Assembly: GCA_947044405.1 (NCBI GenBank)
Contig: CAMRHE010000011.1
Coordinates: 7,174,501-7,238,500 of the forward strand
DNA length: 64,000 bases
Origin: Leptodactylus fallax
Lineage: Eukaryota; Chordata; Amphibia; Anura; Leptodactylidae
Direction of reading: 5' to 3'
Below are positions 56,741 to 64,000 of this stretch, piece by piece; the stretch's first letter is position 1, and each line of letters opens with the position of its first letter. A model generated the notes under the pieces. The model worked only from the letters and a program-made list of their open reading frames with translations. It made no database searches and was not told the origin of the DNA. The position numbers and the translations under genes are program-made.

Positions 56741-58304
56741 CAGTCATGGCCAAAAGTTTTGAGAATGACACAAATATTATATTTTCACATGATCTGCTGC
56801 CCTCTGGTTTTTATGTGTGTTTGTCAGATGTTTTTATCACATACAGAAATATAATTGCATTCATATTATGAGTAACAGAAGCTTATATTGACAGTTAGAA
56901 TGAGTTAATGCAGCAAGTCAATATTTGCAGTGTTGACCCTTCTTCTTCAGGACCTCTGCAATTCTCCCTGGCATGCTCTCAATCAACTTCTGGACCAAAT
57001 CCTGACTGATAGCAGTCCATTCTTGCAGAATCAATGCTTTAATTTTGTCTGAATTTGTTGGTTTTTGTTTGTCCACCCGTCTCTTGATGATTGACCACAA
57101 GTTCTCAATGGGATTAAGATCTGGGGAGTTTCCAGGCCATGGACCCAAAATCTCTATGTTTTGTTCCCTGAGCCATTTAGTTATCACCTTTGCTTTATGG
57201 CAAGGTGCTCCATCATGCTGGAAAAGGCATTGTTGAGCGCCAAACTGCTCTTGGACGGTTGGGAGAAGTTGCTCTTGGAGGACATTCTGGTACCATTCTT
57301 TATTCATGGCTGTGTTTTTAGGCAAGACTGTGAGAGAGCCGATTCCCTTGGCTGAGAAGCAACCCCACACATGAATGGTTTCAGGATGCTTTACAGTTGG
57401 CATGAGACAAGACTGGTGGTAGCGCTCACCTCTTCTCCGAATAAGCTGTTTTCCAGATGTTCCAAACAATCGAAAAGGGGATTCATCAGAGAAAATGACT
57501 TTACCCCAGTCCTCAGCAGTCCACTCCCTGTACCTTTTGCAGAATATCAGTCTGTCCCTGATGTTTTTTCTGGAGAGAAGTGGCTTCTTTGCTGCCCTCC
57601 TTGACTCCAGGCCTTGCTCCAAGAGTCTCCGCCTCACAGTGCGTGCAGATGCACTCACACCTGCCTGCTGCCATTCCTCAGCAAGCTCTGCACTGCTGGT
57701 AGCCCGATCCCGCAGCTTAAACACTTTTAAGAGACGGTCCTGCCGCTTGCTGGTCTTTCTTGGGCGCCCTGGAGCCTTTTTGGCACCAATGGAACCTCTC
57801 TCCTTGAAGTTCTTGATGATGCAATAGATTGTTGACTGAGGTGCAATCTTTCTAGCTGCAATACTCTTCCCAGTTAGGCCATTTTTGTGCAGTGCAATGA
57901 TGACTGCACGTGTTTCTTTAGAGATAACCATGGTTAACAGAAGAGAAACAATGATGGCAAGCACCAGCCTCCTTTTAAAGTGTCCAGTTGTGTCATTCTT
58001 ACTTAATCATGACAGATTGATCTCCAGCCCTGTCCTCATCAACACCCACACCTGTGTTAATGGAGCAATCACTGAAACGATGTTAGGTGGTCCTTTCAAG
58101 GTAGGGCTGCAATGATATTGAAATGTGTTTTGGGGGATAAAGTTCATTTTCTAGGCAAATATTGACTTTGCAACTAATTGCTATTAAGCTGATCACTCTT
58201 TATAACATTCTGGAGTATATGCAAATTGCCATTAGAAAAACTGAAGCAGTAGACTTTGTAAAAATTAATATTTGTATCATTCTCAAAACTTTTGGCCATG
58301 ACTG
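56741..58304 (-). mobile_element. Tc1/mariner element TcG2, complete
   Basis: A 1564-base element with TA duplications at 56739-56740 and 58305-58306 and the same termini as TcG1. Orientation is opposite to TcG1. Confidence 0.96.
56918..57931 (-). CDS. Tc1-like transposase, intact, DD35E (TcG2)
   Basis: A 337-residue product from an ATG at 57931 in the same ACCATGG context as TcG1. It differs from TcG1 by seven substitutions and one missing Arg. The AT-hook GRPRK is intact here, whereas in the first helix-turn-helix unit the Arg of IYRIIKNF is Cys (IYCIIKNF). The catalytic Asp, Asp and Glu (FSDESPF, QHDGAPCH, NPIENLW) are present at DD35E spacing. No stop or frameshift. With its ends intact, this is the best candidate for a working transposase in the window, subject to the Arg-to-Cys change. 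Confidence 0.95.
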   Translation of the reverse strand: MVISKETRAVIIALHKNGLTGKSIAARKIAPQSTIYCIIKNFKERGSIGAKKAPGRPRKTSKRQDRLLKVFKLRDRATSSAELAEEWQQAGVSASARTVRRRLLEQGLESRRAAKKPLLSRKNIRDRLIFCKRYREWTAEDWGKVIFSDESPFRLFGTSGKQLIRRRGERYHQSCLMPTVKHPETIHVWGCFSAKGIGSLTVLPKNTAMNKEWYQNVLQEQLLPTVQEQFGAQQCLFQHDGAPCHKAKVITKWLREQNIEILGPWPGNSPDLNPIENLWSIIKRRVDKQKPTNSDKIKALILQEWTAISQDLVQKLIESMPGRIAEVLKKKGQHCKY

Positions 58305-58497
58305 TACATGTCAGACTACACACTGTGCTAATGTGTATGAGGACTGTATAACTAAGAAATCATTTTAAGAAGGAGTGATTTATGAAATTGAGTGTCAGCC
58401 ATAGCATCAACTTAAAGGTAACCTTACTAGTATCACTAAATGCTATTCTAATATGATCTGCTCCAGGCCCATGCTTATACATACAGTCAGAGGTGTA

Positions 58498-60397
58498 GCT
58501 AGGGGTTCAGCACAGGGGGGGCGAACATGTCTAAGTGGGCCCCCAACTTAGGTACACCGATATTATCACTATACAGTGACCGTATATATATACAGTGGTA
58601 TATATCGGATCTACACAGGGCTCTGCAGACGATTTAGGCAAATACAGGGCAGTATCATTTAGTGACTTACCGGTGACGACTCTGACTAATCGTTCACATT
58701 CCCCATCTCTTTCATCTGGACCGCCATGGCCACTTCTTTCAGTCTCTGTAAAGTTTGCAACACAGACATCTTTGGCTCCTCATTTTTCCAGACACCTGAC
58801 CCACATTGTCCTCACCTGCACCCCCATCCTGCTGCTACCCCAATTATAAAATATATGATATAACCCCCCATAATGAATAAACCCCAAGTGCATATTTAAA
58901 TTAATAACTTCCCTATGTACCCCCTTTAAATAGTGCCCCTTATTAATAATGCCCCAGGTGTTTCCTAATTAAAAAGTAAACAAAAGGTAAAATTAATTAG
59001 TGGGGTTCCAATAATTGGGACCCCCAGGATCAGCCGTTTGAATGAACCGTGGTACCTGTGTAAGTGCCGTGACCCCTTCTCTGTTTACATAGTGTCATTC
59101 TTTTCATAGCGGACATGTCATGTAACTACAACCTCATCCTATACACATCTATGTGACAAGGCTGGAATTACATCACACGGTCACTATAAACAGACAGCGT
59201 GTGATATAAACAGGCGCCATAGCGCCTTCTTACAGCTGATCAGTGGGGAATCACTTATCTCTTATTGATGATTTATTCTGAGGATAGATCATCAATAAAA
59301 ATGAGCTGGAAAACTCTTTAAACCTAAGGCCACACATGGCGTCCTGCAGCAAAAAAGCGCTGTTCTTCCTTCTGCACTTTGCACAGAGAGTTTGCAGAGG
59401 TTTCCTCTGCGGACTTTCTGCTTCAATTATATCTATAGGGAAACTGGGAGCATTTCCATAGGAATGCTGCAATTTCCAAAACCACAACTGTTTTGGAAAT
59501 CGCAGCGTGTCCACTGCGCATATTTTACCACAAAGTGGGGATGGGATGGGGCCCCACGTGGCAAAAATGCCACGGGGAAAAAAATGTGGCATTTTACAGT
59601 TCCTGCAAAGTGGATGGGATTCTAGCAAATCCCATCCACACATTGTAGAAAAATGCGTGCAGCGGACACTCTGCGATTTCCAAATCCGTTGCGGTTTTGG
59701 AAATCGCAGCATGTCAATTATACCTACGGAAACGCTGGCGGTTTCCCTTTAGTTATAATGGAAGCAGAAAGTCCGCAGAGGAAAACTCTGTGGACCTTCT
59801 GTGAAAAGCGCTGTGGGAAAAACCACAATGTTACTGCCGCGGTTTTTTCTGCAGCACTTTTTTGCTGCAGCCCGCTACATGGGGCTTTAGTCTTAATAAA
59901 GCCCATGTGTCACTTTAATTAAGTTAACTGCCCCCTCATATTATGCCCCTGATTCCCCCTGACATAAATACTGCACCCCTAATGCCTCATATCGATGACC
60001 ACCCCCTTATGTTCATAATGACCCCTAATATAAATAACCTACCCCCTTGTACCCCGTAATAACCCTTATATAAATGACCCCCCTTATGTTCATAATGCCC
60101 CCACCCTTATAGTTACACTGGAAGTCAGCGTCTCAGCGTAGGAGGCGTGATGTTGTGACGTCATCGCGCCACCTATGCCCATGATTGCGTTCTCGTTGTC
60201 ATGTAAACCGCAGGCCTCATGTGGCTTGCGGTTTACAAGACAGCAAGTTGCAAGAAGCGTTTTAACTAGATCGGTGTCTGCAGACACCGATCTAGTTAAA
60301 AGTAAAAGGTGTATTAATGGCGGCCCCGGGGTGGGCCCTAAAATGTCAGTGGGCCCGGGGCGGCTGCCCTCTGCCCCACCCGCTAGCTACGCCTCTG
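58498..60397. mobile_element. hAT-type non-autonomous element, CATACAGT duplication
   Basis: The ends CAGAGGTGTAGCTAG and CTAGCTACGCCTCTG are inverted. The eight bases on each side (58490-58497 and 60398-60405) are both CATACAGT, the 8-base duplication of hAT transposition. The 1.9-kb interior has no transposase. It contains C-rich tandem-like sequence ('cccccttatgttcataatg' twice near 60001 and 60080) and a separate foldback repeat. Confidence 0.92.
59325..59895. repeat. Foldback repeat with GCGCTG arms
   Basis: The left arm ('gcagcaaaaaagcgctg', 'tctgcggactttctgcttc') and right arm (complements at 59760-59870) form an imperfect palindrome with further internal copies of 'tttccaaa' and 'ggaaatcgcag'. 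Fragments of the same repeat are at 25440, 33702 and 61388. Confidence 0.8.
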
Positions 60398-60405
60398 CAT
60401 ACAGT

Positions 60406-60728
60406 ATATGCCCTCTCTAACATATTCTCTTGAAATTCTTAAATATTTGTATCACAGTTTAAACTGTTTTTCTTAACACAACACATTTTCCAGGTGAGTT
60501 ATCACAAAGTCATAATGTCAGGAATCTTAGTTTAGCTGCTCTTGTTTTAAGATTATTGTGCCAACCTGTGAAGCTTCTGCAGTTTTCAGGGCTCTCCCAT
60601 GTTTATCCAGTTATCAGCTGAGGATGGATATATAAACTGTGTTCCTTCTCAACCAGACATCTGCTATTTGGTTGTACTTGACTGAGGCTCCCATACTGTG
60701 ATTGTTTCTGCTGAAGTGTTCGAATATT
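60406..60728. other. Unassigned, possibly LTR-derived
   Basis: T- and G-rich sequence with 'ggcttgttgctggatatc'-like phrasing continued beyond the MITE at 61107-61385. It may be one repeat split by that MITE. No ends found. Confidence 0.3.
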
Positions 60729-60730
60729 TA

Positions 60731-61106
60731 CAGGTGCATCTCAATAAATTAGAATATTTTTGAAACGTTCATTCATTTCAGTAATTCAGTAATACAATTC
60801 ATAATCAGCGTCTTCCATGATTGTATGTCCTACTGAACCAGACTGAGGGACCATTTAAAGGCTTAGGAAACCTTGGTAGGTGACACACTGAATTTACAAT
60901 AGTAAACTTTTTTACAATATTCTAACTCTCTTAGATTTGGGTTTTCATTACCTGTAGTCCATAATCAACATTTACAGAAATAAAACACTTGAAATATAAC
61001 ACTCTGTTTGTAAAGAATCTAGAAAATATAGGAGGTCACTTTTATAATTTAATTACTGAAATAAATAAACATTTCAAAGATATTCTAATTTATTGAGATG
61101 CATCTG
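60731..61106. mobile_element. Tc1/mariner-type MITE
   Basis: A 376-base element with TA on both sides. The ends 'caggtgcatctcaataaatt' and the complement of 'cagatgcatctcaataaatt' are inverted. The interior has no gene. Confidence 0.88.
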
Positions 61107-61387
61107 TACCTTTGGCTTGTTGCTGGATATCTATTTGGCTCTGACGTTACCTGTCGCACTGACTTTTGGCTTGGAAACATTCACTTTTCTGGTTTATTCT
61201 CCTGGTTTTGATCTGCCTTGTGTGTTTTTGTGGGTTCTGGTTATACTTCAGTTTGTGAAGTATTTATTTCTTATGCCAGGTTATGTGGTGATATTTAGGC
61301 TTCAAATTGAGCAAAAGTCCATCTGGCTTTGTGGCTGCCACTGGTGAAGACATTTGGGTGCCCGGGATCTATCTCTCAGCGTTGTGT

Positions 61388-61505
61388 GAGATTTAGTCTG
61401 AAGCCTCACGCTGCGAAAATGCAGCGGCAAAAAATGCTGCATTTTACAGTACCTGCAAAGTGAATGAGATTCTTGCTAATCCCATCCACACATTACAGAA
61501 AAATC
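61388..61505 (-). repeat. Fragment of the GCGCTG foldback repeat
   Basis: 'gctgcattttacagtacctg' and 'tgctaatcccatccacacat' match the centre of 59325-59895. Confidence 0.55.
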
Positions 61506-62609
61506 ATCCCATTTGATCTAATTTTTGAGGTTTTGTATGGCTAAAAAACGTTGCTTTCAGTTTGGATTTTATGCCCCTCCCACGCGCCACAGATTGCAGC
61601 TAGGTATTTGAAAATTTGATCACAAGCAGCACTTGCTGCTTCCTTGATTTGCATAATCTTTCAGCATATACTTCTTCATGTTGCAATTTCAATGTTGTGG
61701 TGTGTAGTTGTAGACTGCAACAAAACCGTTGTAGACAGTGTGGCAAACTATGATCTAGTGGACTTGGCAATGGCCCCAGTCTTCAGTTATTTTCTAAAAC
61801 TCTGGTACTGACATTTTGTCTGGTCATGTATGAACTTCCACACATAAAAGAGGTACAGGTGTGCCTATCTTTACAGAGATTTCCTGACTAAACTCTCCTG
61901 TGGCTTGACATAACCTGATGTATAACGTCAGGTGTATTTTTTTTTTTTTTTCAAGCTCATAATGGAAAGACCAGGTGAAAAAGCACCAGTTATTTCTCTA
62001 TGGCCACCCGTTTGTTGGACTTTGCTTCTTAGGTTATGCACACATCTCCATCAGGATTTCCATTTTTCTGTTCTGTTTCTATAAGAGCAGAAAAGATCCA
62101 GATGGGATGGATCTAACATATGTCAGATTCAGATCTATCCCGATGGAACCCATTGATGATAATGGGGTCCTCCTGTATCCATTATAATGTCTGTCATTTT
62201 GGCAGATGGATGCATGCAGGACTTTTTTCTCTTTTTTCTTAACCCCTTCCTGCTCCACACTGTACTATTATGTCACGCTGAGCATGTAGTTAACACTCAG
62301 AGTTGTGTCTGCAGCATTACTTCCAGCACTCGGCTGTTTTACACAGCATAGGCCCGGGACTAGCCGCCGGAGTCGGAAGATACTCAGACTCTGGCAGATT
62401 AACCCCCCAGATACTGTGATCAACAGTGATCATGGCACTCAGGGGCAAGATCAACCTCCACCACCCCTCGGAAGCAGCTCTTCTGTGATTGGTTCATTTG
62501 AATCTAGCACCAAAACAAGTGCTTTTGCACCAAATTTGAAAGCTCAAAGAGCAGATTCATAGTGGGGCCACCATTGCCACCAATGCATTTATTACCATGA
62601 CATCATTGT
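61506..62609. other. No supported gene
   Basis: About 1.1 kb without a recognised coding region or repeat end. A T run lies near 61940. Confidence 0.45.
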
Positions 62610-62699
62610 GCAGATCAGGACTAAAACCACAAATCATCCAAATCCAGGTAGGTATGGAATGTGGAAAAGAACCGCGCTTACTCAGGACTCTTCAGAACA

Positions 62700-62765
62700 A
62701 TCCTTTATTGAACCACCACACATAACGCGTTTCGGAGCGACAGCTTGCTCCTTTTTCAAGTGTAC
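62700..62765 (-). ncRNA. Hammerhead-like motif, degenerate
   Basis: On the minus strand: TTGAAAA in place of CUGANGA, stem II GGAGC/GCTCC perfect, GAAA, then ACGCGTT and an AATAAA tail. Two core changes imply it is inactive. The surrounding sequence is flanked by an inverted pair, 'agatcaggactaaaacc' near 62611 and its complement near 62803-62822. Confidence 0.45.
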
Positions 62766-62822
62766 AAATTGGTATATATATTGTACACTTGAATTGATTT
62801 GTGGTTTTGATCCTGATCTGCA

Positions 62823-63210
62823 TTGTGATGTACACGTCCTTGTGACGGAATTCCAGCGGCTGCCCATTCCGGATGTCTACCTCTGATGTCTACATACTTA
62901 TAATTCTGCACTACAGGGAGTTGTGACTTTTTCGCAACCCCATAAGGTGAGCAGTATACTTTATCAATACATACGTTCTACCTAACTGATGATATTACAC
63001 TATTGGTTGCGCGGGGGTGACTTTTTTTTTGTTTCTTTGCCTAGTACATGACATCATTGTGTCACAATAGAGTGGTAAATAATATGGGGGCCACAACCAC
63101 TAATAGCAGTGGCAGCTACAGTATGATATTGTTCAGTAATTCATACCATTTCCACCTATGTTTTTTTTTAATGGTAGACAGTAGGGAATGGGCAGTAGGG
63201 GAGGCAGAGG
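62823..63210. other. No recognised feature
   Basis: About 390 bases with no supported gene. Confidence 0.5.
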
Positions 63211-63215
63211 CAGGT

Positions 63216-63867
63216 TGTTAGGGTCTTGCCAGATGTAGCAATACCCTACACCACTGCAGCAGTCTGGGAGGAAGGACAGAGACAAGTGAGCCCTAATCTC
63301 ACCCCAGCCAATGTCCCTTCCTATTGCCTCAGTTACCCTAAACAGTAAAAGGACAACCTGAAGACGAGCCTGATACTGAGTAAGTGACAACACTGAACAA
63401 AGACAGAACAAACGACACAAAGGGAGGTCAGGAAGCCAAGGGTTCAGTAACATACGAGCAATGCAGTACAGAATCAAAATCCAAGAGAATAGTCACAAGG
63501 CAATCCAAAGGTCAGAGAATCAGGTAACAAAGTAACAAGGGATATAACAAAGAGAGCAGGCAAAGACAGTGCAATAACCGGCGACCATATGAGGGCTGAC
63601 AACCTGTTTATAGAAAGTCTGGGCAAGCCCCAGACTGGATTGGTAGACAGGCTGTCAATCACACAGGCAAGGCTGAGATTAACTATATGCGGTCCAGAGA
63701 GAAATGCTCAGAACACAAGTGTGGCTGGAAATCCATTACATTGTCTAGGACAGTGTTCAGACTGAGCTTCAAAAGACCTACGCAAGGAACCAAACTGAAC
63801 CCGCCTCCTTCGCCGCAGTGTGCGAGCGGAGGGTGGTGCAGAGACCCGAACAGGCAGAGATGTTACA
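63216..63867 (-). mobile_element. Solo LTR with CAGGT target duplication
   Basis: Inverted homologue of 15542-16198, with TG...CA ends in reverse (TGTTAGGG at 63216, TGTTACA at 63867). The five bases on each side (63211-63215 and 63868-63872) are both CAGGT. No internal coding region is attached. Confidence 0.9.
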
Positions 63868-64000
63868 CAGGTGCTGCAGATCCTGCTAAGGCATTCTCTA
63901 AAATGCCCTAGGAACAGATTAAGTCTGAATTCAGAAAGTAAATGGCTATTTATCTGACACTATCTTGGAATGTGGAATCTAATGCATCTCCAATGTTTTC

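Overview
This is a vertebrate nuclear window and almost certainly comes from an anuran amphibian. It holds at least eight Tc1/mariner families, a DIRS-type tyrosine-recombinase retrotransposon, TTAA-flanked MITEs, a PIF/Harbinger element, hAT elements, L1 and CR1/L2-like LINEs, a Penelope-like fragment and solo LTRs. I found no host exon, rRNA or tRNA. Every convincing coding segment belongs to a mobile element. The species cannot be fixed from the sequence.

Layout. 1-1877: minisatellite array that changes orientation, then the end of its carrier repeat. 1910-2845: deleted Tc1 (TcA1), followed by a hammerhead-ribozyme-like motif at 2991-3038. 4588-6350: Tc1 (TcB) at the dyad centre of a palindrome. 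7041-9005: GAAA foldback around a TTAA MITE. 9120-9860: L1 piece and MITE ends. 10083-11020: second minisatellite. 11040-15508: three more Tc1 copies (TcC, TcD, TcE1). 15542-16198: solo LTR. 16199-19640: 5' half of an L1 on the minus strand, broken by a segment with a second hammerhead-like motif. 20473-22060: TcF1. 22609-25041: TcE2 and a second L1. 26722-27059: Penelope-like RT fragment. 27060-28912: minisatellite relatives and TcF2. 29742-30972: CR1/L2-like LINE. 32990-33535: G-rich minisatellite.

33870-46260 is a nest. A BED-finger hAT transposase is split by TcA2 (34389-45187). TcA2 is split by a DIRS element (34617-42931) and by TcG1 (43450-45016). The DIRS is itself split by a hammerhead-bearing palindrome (36782-38115, 15-bp target duplication) and by TcH (39267-40926). 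Each junction carries the signature expected for its class, so the order of insertion can be read directly.

The right part holds TcE3 (48638-49142), a Harbinger element with a spliceable intron and TTA duplications (49697-53930) filled by a palindromic multicopy repeat, nested TTAA MITEs (54833-56128), a second intact TcG copy (56741-58304, minus strand), a hAT-type element with a CATACAGT duplication (58498-60397), a Tc1-like MITE (60731-61106), a degenerate hammerhead-like motif, and a second solo LTR (63216-63867).

Only the two TcG transposases are uninterrupted with a complete DDE triad. TcH and TcF1 are each one homopolymer frameshift from open, although TcF1 has also lost a catalytic residue. 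The most unusual content is the dispersed set of hammerhead-like motifs, one of them carried in both arms of a large palindrome.
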